A stretch of DNA of 64,000 nucleotides from an uncultured Clostridium sp. (GCA_948442365.1 CAOJRU010000008.1:1-64000), one strand, 5' to 3'. Counted from the first letter of the stretch, positions 53,230-63,312 are shown. Numbers and translations are program-made. The notes: generated by a model from the sequence alone, not told the origin.

Positions 53230-55140
53230 TTAGCTATTTTGTAACTTTTGTTCAAAGTTTTCTATGGACATGCTTCCCATATCACCTTCTTCTCTGGAGC
53301 GAACCGCAACTGTCTTGGCCTCTACTTCTTTATCTCCAACAATTAGCATATATGGTACTTTTTCAAGCTGAGCTTCTCTAATTTTGTATCCTATTTTTTC
53401 GTTTCTATCATCGACTACTACACGAATTCCTTTTTTAAATAGTTCTTCTTTTACTTGTTTTGCATATTCTTGTTGATTATCTGTAATTGATAGTATTTTT
53501 ACTTGTGTTGGTGCTAACCATATTGGGAAAGCTCCTTTGTATTCTTCAATTAAGAAAGATAGGAAACGATCAAAAGTTCCCAATATCGCTCTATGAATAA
53601 CAACTGGTCTATGTGCTTTTCCATCTTCTCCAATATATTCTAATTCAAATCTTTGTGGCAACAAGAAATCTAATTGACAAGTTGATATGGTAATATCATG
53701 TCCAATTGCTGTTTTGATTTGAACATCTAGTTTTGGTCCATAAAATGCTGCTTCTCCTTCTGCTTCATAGAAATTAATGCCTAATTCTGTTAAAATTTCT
53801 CTTAATTGACTCTCTGCGTTATCCCACATTTCATCATCATCAAAATATTTTTCTTTATCATTTTTATCTCTTAATGATAAACGGAAAGTATAATCTTTAA
53901 ATCCAAAATCTTCGTACACTGATAAAATTAATTTTACCACTTCACCAAATACAGACTTGATTTGTTCTGGTGTTACAAAGATATGGGCATCGTTTTGACA
54001 CATTTCACGAACTCTCTCTAATCCACAAACACTACCACTTGATTCATATCTAAAGTCATGGGCTAATTCTCCTATCTTGATTGGTAAATCACGATAAGAA
54101 TGTAATTTGTTTTTATAAATTAACATATGATGAGGACAGTTCATTGGTCTTAAAACTAATTCTTCATTATCCATTTTCATAACAGGAAACATATCCTCAT
54201 GGTAATGATCCCAATGTCCACTTGTTTTATATAACGCTACATTAGCAAGTGATGGTGTATATACATGTTGATAACCTAAAGCAATTTCTTTATCTGCAAT
54301 ATATCTTTCTAAAATTCTTCTAATGGTTGCCCCATTTGGTAAATACATAGGAAGACCAGAACCTACCAATTCATGTGTCATAAATAGTTCTTGCTCTTTT
54401 CCTATTTTTCTATGGTCTCTTTGTCTTGCTTCTTCTAAGAAATCTAAATGTTCTTGTAACATACTTGCTTTTGGAAAAGAGATGGCATAGATTCTTTGTA
54501 ACATTTTATTTTTTTCGCTCCCTCTCCAATAAGCTCCAGAAGAAGATAAAATTTTGACTGTTTTTACTTTTCCTGTACTTTCTAAATGAGGACCTGCACA
54601 TAAATCAGTAAAATCACCTTGTTCATAGAAACTGATTTCTTCTCCTTCTGGTAGATCTTCAATTAATTCTACTTTATATGGTTCATTTTTCATAAATTCA
54701 ATTGCTTTACTTTTAGGTAAAGAAAATCTTTTAATTGACAAATCTTCTTTGATGATTTTTCTCATTTCTTCTTCGATGTTTGCTTTATCTTCATCGGTAA
54801 AAGGTTTTTCTACATCAAAATCATAATAAAATCCTTCGTCTATGGCTGGTCCAATTGCTATTTTGGCATCTGGAAATAATCTTTTTACAGCTTGTGCCAT
54901 AATATGTGATGTTGTATGCCAATATGCTTTCTTTCCTTCTATATCTTCATTTTGAAAAGTATGAATCACTAAATGGCAATCTTGTTTTAATTCATATCTT
55001 AAATCTTTTACTTCTCCATCTACTTCCCCACATGTAGCATTTCTTGCTAGTCCTTCACTGATTTGTTTTGCTACTTCTATAATAGAACTTCCTTCTTGTA
55101 CTTCTAAAATTGACCCATCTTTTAATGAAATTTTAATCAT
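53230..55140 (-). CDS. thrS: Threonyl-tRNA synthetase
   Basis: 636 residues, typical length. N-terminal TGS domain (MIKISLKDGSILEVQEGSS), editing domain with 'TSHIMAQAVKRLFPD' and HxxxH region, class II catalytic core with 'LRPMNCPHHMLIYK' (zinc Cys/His) and 'FRYESSGSVCGLERVREMCQNDAHIF', and anticodon domain at the C-terminus. It charges tRNA-Thr. AGGAGG site. A T-box leader lies directly upstream. Confidence 0.98.
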   Translation of the reverse strand: MIKISLKDGSILEVQEGSSIIEVAKQISEGLARNATCGEVDGEVKDLRYELKQDCHLVIHTFQNEDIEGKKAYWHTTSHIMAQAVKRLFPDAKIAIGPAIDEGFYYDFDVEKPFTDEDKANIEEEMRKIIKEDLSIKRFSLPKSKAIEFMKNEPYKVELIEDLPEGEEISFYEQGDFTDLCAGPHLESTGKVKTVKILSSSGAYWRGSEKNKMLQRIYAISFPKASMLQEHLDFLEEARQRDHRKIGKEQELFMTHELVGSGLPMYLPNGATIRRILERYIADKEIALGYQHVYTPSLANVALYKTSGHWDHYHEDMFPVMKMDNEELVLRPMNCPHHMLIYKNKLHSYRDLPIKIGELAHDFRYESSGSVCGLERVREMCQNDAHIFVTPEQIKSVFGEVVKLILSVYEDFGFKDYTFRLSLRDKNDKEKYFDDDEMWDNAESQLREILTELGINFYEAEGEAAFYGPKLDVQIKTAIGHDITISTCQLDFLLPQRFELEYIGEDGKAHRPVVIHRAILGTFDRFLSFLIEEYKGAFPIWLAPTQVKILSITDNQQEYAKQVKEELFKKGIRVVVDDRNEKIGYKIREAQLEKVPYMLIVGDKEVEAKTVAVRSREEGDMGSMSIENFEQKLQNS

Positions 55141-55194
55141 ATCAATTCCTCCTTTTTTAACGATGATTTTTTAAGATTATCTCTAAAATCATCA

Positions 55195-55430
55195 AAAAAC
55201 ACCCCAATAGATAATTACTATCTATAGGAGTGCATATTTTACACGGTTCCATCCTATTTTTTACTTAATTTTAAGAAGATAACGGTTCTTTTCCGCCTAG
55301 CTTATTCACTAGGAACTTCGAAGAGTTAGTTTTTCGGATAGGTTTTCTTGAATGGGTTTCCAGCCTAAGACCTATTCTCTCTTGAAGTAACCTCTATCTT
55401 ACTTTTCTCTTACTTGTTTTTATTTTTATA
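55195..55430 (-). promoter_or_regulatory. T-box riboswitch leader for thrS
   Basis: On the minus strand: stem I (AAGATAG...TATCTT), the apical region, then AGGATGGAACCGTG (T-box bulge) and a terminator CACTCCTATAGATA...TATCTATTGGGGTG followed by TTTTTT (55195-55232). The specifier codon is best read as ACC (55284-55286) after GA, for threonine. An uncharged tRNA-Thr would lift termination and raise ThrS. Confidence 0.88.
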
Positions 55431-55495
55431 AGGCAATAAATTTTAAATCACTATATATTCTGAATTTATAGCCTTTTTTTTAACTTACCACTATA

Positions 55496-55524
55496 ATTTT
55501 AATCTATTTTTTGAAAAAAGTCAA
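55496..55524 (-). promoter_or_regulatory. Promoter of the thrS T-box transcript
   Basis: TTGACT (55519-55524), 17-base spacer, TAAAAT (55496-55501) on the minus strand, about 65 bases ahead of stem I of the leader. Confidence 0.6.
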
Positions 55525-55584
55525 TAGAAATTGTTTACTTTTTTGTTTTCTTGTTGTATAATAAAAAAGTAATGTATCTTTTAT

Positions 55585-55660
55585 GCTTCCATAGCTCAGT
55601 TGGTAGAGTGCTACCTTGGTAAGGTAGAGGTCACGGGTTCAATTCCCGTTGGAAGCCCCA
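55585..55660 (+). tRNA. tRNA-Thr (anticodon GGU), with encoded CCA
   Basis: Acceptor arms GCTTCCA and TGGAAGC pair over 7 bases; D arm GCTC-AGTTGGTAGA-GTGC; anticodon arm CTACC-TTGGTAA-GGTAG with anticodon GGT; T arm ACGGG-TTCAATT-CCCGT. The base before CCA is C (discriminator). It is divergent from the T-box leader of thrS, which uses specifier ACC, matching its anticodon. Confidence 0.95.
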
Positions 55661-55670
55661 TAAATTTTAA

Positions 55671-55712
55671 TAAAAGAGTTGTTAGCTTTTATTTTAGCAA
55701 CAACTCTTTTTT
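55671..55712. terminator. Bidirectional terminator between tRNA-Thr and hsdS
   Basis: AAAAGAGTTGTTAGCT and AGCAACAACTCTTTT form a long stem with T-run in the plus direction and A-rich flank for the minus gene. Confidence 0.85.
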
Positions 55713-56850
55713 ATTCTAAGTTAATTTCACCATTTATTAGTTTTGGTAGTACGATATCTCGTAATTGCTCGAGTATCTTATTTTCTTTAGCATTATAAGC
55801 TATTTTATTCATGATAGGAGTTACTTTTTTTTCAAATGCTACTATTTTATCTTTACTTGGCAACTTTACTTCTAAACTTTTTAATTCCATTTGATTTAAT
55901 CCAGGTTGGGCAGCTTTTCCGCTAGCCATTGTAAATATTTTTGTTTTATTTTCGTGATGATTTAAGATAAAGTATAAGTAAAATTTTGCCCAATTATTTT
56001 TTGTATTTAATATAAAAACGTGTTCATTTACTGCACATTTATTATGTGGAAAACCATTCAAAGCCATTGAAACTTTACCAGTATAAGCTCCATCTTTATA
56101 CAATAGAACATCTCCTGATTTTACAATTCCTTTTTTCAATGAATTAAAAAAATCTTCGCTTATATATTTTTCTGAATGGTAATCATATTTTCCGAATTTT
56201 TCTATTTTTTCAGCACCAATACTGGGGATTCCGTTGTTTTGGGCTCCACCCTTTGGCCTAGAACCAGTTGAAATACTTGTTATTAAATTTTCTAATTTGG
56301 ATTCTACACCACTTTGATATATTTCATGAAATATATTTTCAGCCAGTTCATGTAAATTATCATTCATTTGATTATTTAATTCTATTTTTTTATCAATTGT
56401 AAATAAAATATTTGCTATTTTATTTTGTTCCTTTTCATCAAAATTAAGGAGCTCTATTTCTTCTAACTCTTTTCTATGGATCGCTTCAAATACAGTACCT
56501 GTTGACTTTCTTTTTATTTCTTGTATAGAATTCATCAATACATAATATAGATATTGATTATTACCATTTTTCATTTCAATAGAACATAATCCTCTTCCTA
56601 TACATATGTCTTGATCCGCAAAATTGATGGCTCCTACTGGTGCTCTCACACTCATCAAGATGGTATTTTTTTTGCCTATTTTGTTCGGTTCTGTTGTCCA
56701 CGTGTCTATCTTAGGATATATTCTGCCAAATGTTCTATTTCCTTGTAAAAATGGCATTCCTAATTTTTTGTTATTGTAAGAAGTTCCTTTGGGAGATTGC
56801 CCCATATTTATATTGGCAATTTCTTTTAATTTTACTTTCTTATCTTTCAT
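55711..56850 (-). CDS. hsdS: Orphan type I restriction specificity subunit (HsdS)
   Basis: 379 residues with two target-recognition domains separated by helical conserved regions ('EIELLNFDEKEQNKIANILFTIDKKIELNNQMNDNL' near the middle, 'KEN KILEQLRDIVLPKLINGEI' at the end). HsdS sets the DNA target of type I restriction-modification enzymes. No hsdM or hsdR is nearby, so it is a solitary specificity gene, possibly acting with a distant complex or being a remnant. It is intact. AGAGG lies before the ATG. Neighbours are tRNA-Thr and sigma-H. Confidence 0.88.
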   Translation of the reverse strand: MKDKKVKLKEIANINMGQSPKGTSYNNKKLGMPFLQGNRTFGRIYPKIDTWTTEPNKIGKKNTILMSVRAPVGAINFADQDICIGRGLCSIEMKNGNNQYLYYVLMNSIQEIKRKSTGTVFEAIHRKELEEIELLNFDEKEQNKIANILFTIDKKIELNNQMNDNLHELAENIFHEIYQSGVESKLENLITSISTGSRPKGGAQNNGIPSIGAEKIEKFGKYDYHSEKYISEDFFNSLKKGIVKSGDVLLYKDGAYTGKVSMALNGFPHNKCAVNEHVFILNTKNNWAKFYLYFILNHHENKTKIFTMASGKAAQPGLNQMELKSLEVKLPSKDKIVAFEKKVTPIMNKIAYNAKENKILEQLRDIVLPKLINGEINLE

Positions 56851-56893
56851 ATTTCATTGTACCTCTTATTTTAAATGAGTAGTACTTTGCTTA

Positions 56894-57544
56894 CTACTCA
56901 TTTTCATTAAACATATTTTTTATTGCTTTTTTTCGAATTCTTTGTATCGCATTATCTACTGATTTTACAGGTGAATCTAGTTTTTCTGCTATTGTTATAT
57001 AACTTTCTCCTTTTATAAATCTAGCTAAAACTTGTTTTTCAAATTTGCTTAAATGCTTATTTACTGCTATTTCAACTTCTTCATAATATTCTTTTTTCAT
57101 TACTGTTTCTAACGGATCTTCTATGGTTTTACTATTAAATGTGTCCATCCATTCTACACTATCTTCTTCGTTATTATCATACGCTGCTGTATTTAATGAC
57201 AAATACGAATTTAAAGGCATGTGCTTTTGTCTATTCGAACTTTTTATGGCTGTTATTAACTGTCTTTCAATACAAATATTAGCAAATGATTTGAAAGTAC
57301 TTTGTTTTTCCTCATTAAAGCTTTTGATGGCCTTAAATAGCCCTATCATTCCCTCTTGGACAATGTCTTCTTTTTCTGCTCCTATGATAAAATATTTTCC
57401 TACCTTTACATTAACTAAATTTTTGTATTTCTCTAACAAGTAAGATAAAGCTCTTTCGTCTCCTTCTTTAATTAGAGATACTATTTGTTCGTCTGCTAAA
57501 TTATTGTATTGATTAGTTGTGTAGAATACATTTTCATTTTGCAT
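56894..57544 (-). CDS. sigH: Sigma-H (SigH/Spo0H-type) RNA polymerase sigma factor
   Basis: 216 residues, typical length. Region 2 'SYLLEKYKNLVNVKVGKYFIIGAEKEDIVQEGMIGLFKAIKSF' and region 4 'LSKFEKQVLARFIKGESYITIAEKLDSPVKSVDNAIQRIRKK' match SigH of spore formers, which drives post-exponential and early sporulation genes. GGAGG precedes the ATG. It occupies its own transcript. Confidence 0.93.
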   Translation of the reverse strand: MQNENVFYTTNQYNNLADEQIVSLIKEGDERALSYLLEKYKNLVNVKVGKYFIIGAEKEDIVQEGMIGLFKAIKSFNEEKQSTFKSFANICIERQLITAIKSSNRQKHMPLNSYLSLNTAAYDNNEEDSVEWMDTFNSKTIEDPLETVMKKEYYEEVEIAVNKHLSKFEKQVLARFIKGESYITIAEKLDSPVKSVDNAIQRIRKKAIKNMFNENE

Positions 57545-57676
57545 ATGTGTTTTAATACCTCCAAAATGTACTTTTTTATTATTATATCTATCATTTTTCG
57601 CATTGTCAAGCAGTTTTTAAGGTTTTTTTTACTATTTTGTAACTATTTGCTAGTATGTATTTAATCTAAAACTATT

Positions 57677-59398
57677 TTATAATCCTAATTCTTCTTTTAG
57701 CATTCCCCAGACATCATCTGTTTCCATTCCTTTTTGCCAAGAACCAACACCTGCTAAATCATTTTCTTTAATTAAGGAAAGTTTAGCTTTTAAAGAGTCC
57801 CTGTCCTCTATCCATATTTGTTTTTTATTTCCATCTTCTATATATTCTACATAATTTTGTTTTAACGTATCATCCCATTGTTTTTCTGTTCCATCTGGTA
57901 TGACTTTATCAATATTTTTCATGGCCACTGTTTTACTGGTTGTTTTTCCTTCGTTATCTGTTGTCCAAACTCTTGTATAGAATGGGATTGCTAAAATAAT
58001 TTTATGGGCTTCAATTTCTTCTGTTTGTAAAAATTTATGCAAGCTTAGTTTAACCCAATCATATCCTGCTGTTGTTCCTGGTTTAGTACTAGATACGCCA
58101 TATTCATCATAGGCCATAAATACAATATAATCCGCTACATCTCCTATTACATGTCGATCAAAGCACATTGACCAAGTTTCTCCTCCATCTGGTGCTGTTA
58201 CATCAACAGAGGTAACTAATCCAATTTCTTTTAGTCTAGGTGTCAATTCTATGATAAACCTAGAAAACATATTTTTATCTTCTTGTTTCATATTTTCAAA
58301 GTCAATATTAATTCCATCTAATTCATATTTAACACAAACATTTACTATATTTTCTATTAATTTTTGTCTTTTTTCGTAATGATTCATAATATCAGATGTA
58401 ATGGCTAAGCTCTCTGTTGCTGCTTCTGCATTTGATACCATTGGCCAAACCTTATATCCATTGGCATGAGCCCACGCAATATAAGCTTGTCCCTTATTTC
58501 CTATATTTTCTTTAAAATTACCCTTTTCGTCTAAATAGAAAAAGGCTGGTGATACAACATTTACCCCTTCTATGTTTGTCCCATTTCTTTCTGGAGCTGA
58601 GGCATATTTTGAAAAATAATCCCAAATTAGATTAACCTTTCCCTCTATTTGTTTTTCTTCTTCCATTGCTTCTCGCACAATATATTCATTTTCTAATTTG
58701 TCTGTTTTAACATATCCTAATTTTCCATTTTCGGTTCTAACTTTCGTCTTTCCTTTATCAGAAGATACGACAATAACACTTTCTCCTTTTTGTATTCTGT
58801 CTACTGTTCTTGCAATTATATTAGTAGAAGATTTAACCGGTATATTAGACGAAACAATGGCCCTTTTTTGTTCCTTGTCTAAGGAATCCATTGTAATTAC
58901 CATAGATTCTTCTATATTTTCTATTTCTATGTCATACACATCTTTCATTTCTGATATTGGCAAATATTCTACCTCACCTTTTTGGATGGCATGAGCATAA
59001 ATATTTTTTTCTGAACCATTTATGGTAATACTGTTTTTTTCGAAACCAATGGTTGCTATTTTCTTGTCATAAGTTGTTACAATTTGATTCGATTCTTTTT
59101 CATCATATATATACTTATCAAAAAAATTAGCAATGTCTGATTTAGAAAGATAGATAACATTATTTTCGATAATAATGTCATTTTTTAAGTTAGATGTGAC
59201 ATTTCTATTATTAATGACTAAATTTGTCTTTTTATTGTTATCTAATATAATATAGTCGTTAGCTATTAAGGCAACAAATGCTAACAAGATAATAGCTACT
59301 ATTGTAATAAATACTTTTATAATCGTTTTTTTCTTTTTTTCCACTTGTTCTTTTGACATTCTTTTGGGTTCTTTTTTTGTTTTCTTTATTTCTTCCAT
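57677..59398 (-). CDS. Membrane-anchored GH18 glycoside hydrolase with SH3 domain
   Basis: 573 residues. One N-terminal membrane segment at about 27-50 (IIKVFITIVAIILLAFVALIA); a domain rich in beta strands resembling copper amine oxidase N-terminal repeats (about 60-180); an SH3-type domain (KSSTNIIARTVDRIQKGESVIVVSSD, about 195-245); then GH18 with the catalytic 'LDGINIDFEN' (Glu at about 367) and 'ADYIVFMAYDEYG'. Such enzymes cleave N-acetylglucosamine glycans; homologues in spore formers act on cortex or wall. Intact. AAAGGAATAG site. Confidence 0.88.
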   Translation of the reverse strand: MEEIKKTKKEPKRMSKEQVEKKKKTIIKVFITIVAIILLAFVALIANDYIILDNNKKTNLVINNRNVTSNLKNDIIIENNVIYLSKSDIANFFDKYIYDEKESNQIVTTYDKKIATIGFEKNSITINGSEKNIYAHAIQKGEVEYLPISEMKDVYDIEIENIEESMVITMDSLDKEQKRAIVSSNIPVKSSTNIIARTVDRIQKGESVIVVSSDKGKTKVRTENGKLGYVKTDKLENEYIVREAMEEEKQIEGKVNLIWDYFSKYASAPERNGTNIEGVNVVSPAFFYLDEKGNFKENIGNKGQAYIAWAHANGYKVWPMVSNAEAATESLAITSDIMNHYEKRQKLIENIVNVCVKYELDGINIDFENMKQEDKNMFSRFIIELTPRLKEIGLVTSVDVTAPDGGETWSMCFDRHVIGDVADYIVFMAYDEYGVSSTKPGTTAGYDWVKLSLHKFLQTEEIEAHKIILAIPFYTRVWTTDNEGKTTSKTVAMKNIDKVIPDGTEKQWDDTLKQNYVEYIEDGNKKQIWIEDRDSLKAKLSLIKENDLAGVGSWQKGMETDDVWGMLKEELGL

Positions 59399-59503
59399 TT
59401 TTTCTCTATTCCTTTCTTTTCTTACTATAACACAAAACTTTACTTTAGCAAATAGTTTTTTCTATTTTTATCGACTTTATTTTTCAATGTTTCATTATTA
59501 CCA

Positions 59504-60202
59504 TTAAGCATTCCCCTGAATTTTCTTCATACTTCGTAAAATTTCTTTCTTCTCCTCTGTTATTCGATATGATTCAATTGCCTTTTGCAATGCCTTATTA
59601 TAGGTGAATTTATCTAAGTTGGCAGATTTCAAAAATTTTATGGTTTTATCATAAAATTTAATCAAACAAATGGATATGGCCCATGCTACTGCCATTTGAA
59701 CATAATAAGCTTGATTCGTAATGTTTTCAAAAATTTCTAAATCTTTTTTGATGTAATCCTCTTCTATATAAAAATCTAAAATCATAACGACAGCAAATCT
59801 AATTTCGAATTCTTGATTGGATGTTAGATATTTTTGTAAGAATTCCCACATTTCTTTTTTATATTTTTTCGTTATTTTTAAACCTGCACAAAACACATCA
59901 CACACAGCCCAATTATCAATTTTCGGTACAAATTCTTCAATATGCTTTTTTACCGTTTTAATATCTTCTTTTTCAAGTCCTATTAACATGCCTTGCAACA
60001 TAATTTCTTCATAGTATTGATGATCGATTTGTTCTAATAATTCTTTTATTTCGTATTCTTTTGCCAACTCTTTTGCGTAATTTCTTAATACAGGGACTCT
60101 TATACCAATTATATTGTCTGTTCCTGGACATAGCCCACTATGAAATTCTTTATATTTTTCATCTTTCCATTCCAATAATTCTTGTTTTATTTTTTGTTTC
60201 AT
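59504..60202 (-). CDS. AlkD-like DNA glycosylase (DNA alkylation repair, HEAT fold)
   Basis: 232 residues, all helical HEAT-like repeats. 'GVRVPVLRNYAKEL'-type start (here NIIGIRVPVLRNYAKELAKEY) and 'DNWAVCDVFCAGL' are signatures of the AlkD family, which excises alkylated bases. The conserved Trp and Asp in DNWAVCD are present. AAGGG site before ATG. Confidence 0.9.
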   Translation of the reverse strand: MKQKIKQELLEWKDEKYKEFHSGLCPGTDNIIGIRVPVLRNYAKELAKEYEIKELLEQIDHQYYEEIMLQGMLIGLEKEDIKTVKKHIEEFVPKIDNWAVCDVFCAGLKITKKYKKEMWEFLQKYLTSNQEFEIRFAVVMILDFYIEEDYIKKDLEIFENITNQAYYVQMAVAWAISICLIKFYDKTIKFLKSANLDKFTYNKALQKAIESYRITEEKKEILRSMKKIQGNA

Positions 60203-60364
60203 TTTTACTATTTTCCCTTCTCGTGCTATAAGTCTTTTAACTGTATTTTTCCATTCATTTGTTAATATGTATTTTAAAGTATTCTAACATAAAGTTTCTA
60301 TTTTCTCAACAAAAATTTGCAATCCTTTTGAAATCATTATATAATGGTATAGTTGGAGGTATTC

Positions 60365-61396
60365 ATGGAAATTTTAGATGCAAAAAATGAGATAGAAGAA
60401 AATAAATTAAAAGAAATAGCTTATGCCATGAAAAACGGCAAAATTTGTGTGTTTCCAACAGAAACCGTTTATGGCATTGGAACCAATGGATTAGATGAAA
60501 AAGCAGTAGAAAAAATTTATGCTATAAAAAAAAGAAGTAAGAAAAATCCTATCAATTTATTAGTCAGTGACATGACAATGATTGAGAACATAACACAAAA
60601 TATTTCACCTCTTGAATATAAACTTATGGAGGCTTTCTTTCCTGGTCCTTTTACCATTATCTTAAAAAAGAAGGCTATCGTACCTAATATAGTAACTGCC
60701 AATTCGAATTTGGTTGGCATTCGTATGCCAAGTAGTAGCCTTGCCAAAAAAATAATTACATTAGCTGGTATTCCCCTTGCAGCACCGAGTGCTAATCTTT
60801 CTGGTACCTTAAGTGGAACTAATTTGCAAGATATTCTAGCGGATTTTTCTAATCATATAGATTTTGCTATTGATGGCGGAGAAAGTAAAATTGGAATGGA
60901 ATCAACAATTATTAGAGTTATTGATAATATTCCTCATATTTTAAGACCTGGTTCTATTACACCAAAACAAATAAAAGATGTTGCAGGTAATGTTATTTTA
61001 GAGGAGACACATAATGATATTCTACCTAGTTCTAAGATGGAACATTACCAATTGGATATTCCTTCTACTTTGGTTTACAGTCAAGATAATAAAAAAATAA
61101 TAGATAAAATTATAAATTTGAGTAGAGATTATAAAAATCCTGTTGTTGTTTGTTGTTCTGAAAATATAGATTTCTATTCTACCACACTACCGATAAAAAA
61201 TATTATATGTGTTGCTTCTAAGAATTCTTTAGAAGATTATTCTAAAAATCTTTTTGCTTCTCTGCGTAAAGCTTCTTACCTTACTCCTGATATGATATTA
61301 ATAGAGGGAATTCATGAAAAAGAAGGTTTAGGCATTGCGATTAGGAATCGTTTGGAAAATATTTGTACGAATCAATTAATATTAGATAATATGTAA
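60365..61396 (+). CDS. L-threonylcarbamoyladenylate synthase (Sua5/TsaC family)
   Basis: 343 residues. The N-terminal YrdC domain (CVFPTETVYGIGTNGLD, 'IYAIKKRSKKNPINLLVSD', 'AAPSANLSGTLSGT') makes threonylcarbamoyl-AMP for the t6A base of ANN-decoding tRNAs; a C-terminal Sua5 domain follows. ATG 60365 chosen with TTGGAGG upstream; a TTG 12 bases earlier lies in that site. Cotranscribed with the next gene, 12 bases downstream. Confidence 0.93.
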   Translation: MEILDAKNEIEENKLKEIAYAMKNGKICVFPTETVYGIGTNGLDEKAVEKIYAIKKRSKKNPINLLVSDMTMIENITQNISPLEYKLMEAFFPGPFTIILKKKAIVPNIVTANSNLVGIRMPSSSLAKKIITLAGIPLAAPSANLSGTLSGTNLQDILADFSNHIDFAIDGGESKIGMESTIIRVIDNIPHILRPGSITPKQIKDVAGNVILEETHNDILPSSKMEHYQLDIPSTLVYSQDNKKIIDKIINLSRDYKNPVVVCCSENIDFYSTTLPIKNIICVASKNSLEDYSKNLFASLRKASYLTPDMILIEGIHEKEGLGIAIRNRLENICTNQLILDNM

Positions 61397-61408
61397 AATG
61401 AAAGGTAA

Positions 61409-63312
61409 ATGAATGGTATGACTATTTATGAAACAACCAAAAAAGAATTTTTAAAAAATATAAAAAATCAAAGTATCTTTGAACAATTAGAAAAAGCATA
61501 TACTGAAAAATTACAAAAACCAAATTATAAAATAACCAATTCGTGGAATGGTTCTTTTCCTTATCTATATATGGTTTTAGAAGATGAAAGAATCCCTGAA
61601 AATTGTGGAATTAGTATAGAATATGTCATTCCCAATATTGATAAGGACAAAAGAATTGACTTTCTTATTACTGGTTATGACAAAAACAAGAACAGAATAA
61701 TTATACCAATAGAAACAAAGCAGTGGTCAACTGTAAAACAACCTGCTAATAAAATCGGCTTTATAGAAACTGATTTTTTCACTAAAAAAAGAATTCAAGT
61801 ATTCATCCCTCCTATCAGGTTTGGTCCTATTCTTATTTTTTAAAAGAATATAATCAAGCAATTCAAGAAGAAAAAATTTCAATATATCCATGTGTATTAA
61901 TGCACAATTATAAAAAAAGTGAAAATAATCTGTTAGAAGAAAATTATAAAAAATACATTGAAAAAGCTCCTATTTTTTATCGTAGTGACTTAAAAAAATG
62001 TTCTGACTTTATTGCCGATAAAATTTGTTATGGTGATGATAAAAAAATTCTCCATATTCTTGAAAAAGGAAAAATAACATTATCTAAAATCTTACAAAAT
62101 GAAATTCCCGATATTATGAAATATTCTAATTTTGCTACACTAATTGACGAACAACAGCTTGTATATGAAACCGCAATGAAAATGGCTAAACAATCTAAAA
62201 AAGATAATAAAAAGAGAACTCTAATTGTAAAAGGTGGTGCTGGTACTGGAAAAACAATTGTAGCTTTAAAAATTTTAGTAGATCTTTTAAAAAATCCAGA
62301 AAATAACATCAAAGAAATAGACTTTGTTTCCCCTGTACAATCTGTAAGAGAAGTATGTAAATATAAATTAAAACAATCAAATATTTATAAAGAATATCCA
62401 AAAAAATTCAAAAATGCTAGTCAATATTTTAAATGTAGCGAAAATGAAAAAGATGTGATAATTGTTGATGAAGCTAGAAGATTACGTGAAAAGTCTGGAA
62501 TCTTTTCTCAATATGGAAAAAATCAAATAAAAGAAATTATACTTTCTAGCAAATTTTCAATTTTCTTTGTTGATAATTTACAAAAAGTAACCCTAAAAGA
62601 TATTGGAAGAACTGAAAAAATAAAAGAATATGCTAAAAGTTCCAATTCATCTGTAACAGAATTGGAATTAACCTCCCAATTTAGATGTTCTGCTTCTTCT
62701 GCTTATATCACTTGGCTAGAAAATACTTTACAACTGGGAACACCTAAAGAATTACATGATAAATTTGATTATGATATTAAAGTAGTTACTACTCCTCAAA
62801 CATTGCAAAAACAAATAACCAAGAAGAATGAAAAAAACAATTCTTCAAGAATTGTAGCTGGCTATTGCTGGGATTCTGTGAATGGAAATAGAAATGATCC
62901 TGATTTTTATGATATTCAAATTCCAGAATATAACTTTCAGATGAGCTGGAATTTAATTGGTACTAAAACATGGGCAATTGATGAAAATTCTATTGAACAG
63001 GTTGGATGTGTTTATACTTGTTCTGGATTAGATTTTGAATATGTTGGCGTTATTATAGGAAAAGATATGATCTATAGAAATGGAAAAATACAAACTGATG
63101 TTATGCAAAGAGCTCGTACCGATAATGCCCTAAAAGGTATTAAAACAAAATTGAAAAAAGATTATCTTAATTCTTATCAATTAGCTGATGAAGTTATTAA
63201 GTCTACTTATCGAATTTTAATGACAAGAGGTCAAAAAGGATGTATTATATTTTGCCAAGATAAGGCACTCTCTAATTATCTAAAAGAAGAAATTAAAAAA
63301 TATAAAATGTAA
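61409..63312 (+). pseudogene. DUF2075-type helicase with N-terminal PD-(D/E)XK nuclease domain, frameshifted
   Basis: Frames 61409-61843 and 61844-63312 join when one A is added to the A7 run at 61784-61790, giving 'IHPSYQVWSYSYFLKEYNQA' across the break. Total about 634 residues. N-terminal domain: 'KRIDFLITGYDKNKNRIIIPIETKQW' (D...E-x-K nuclease core, about 75-105). C-terminal domain: P-loop GGAGTGKTIVALKIL (about 273), 'DVIIVDEARRL', 'TSQFRCSAS' and 'ILMTRGQKG' of DUF2075/Slfn-like superfamily 1 helicases. Nuclease-helicase pairs like this occur in defence islands. ATG 61409 (AAAGG). Confidence 0.75.
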
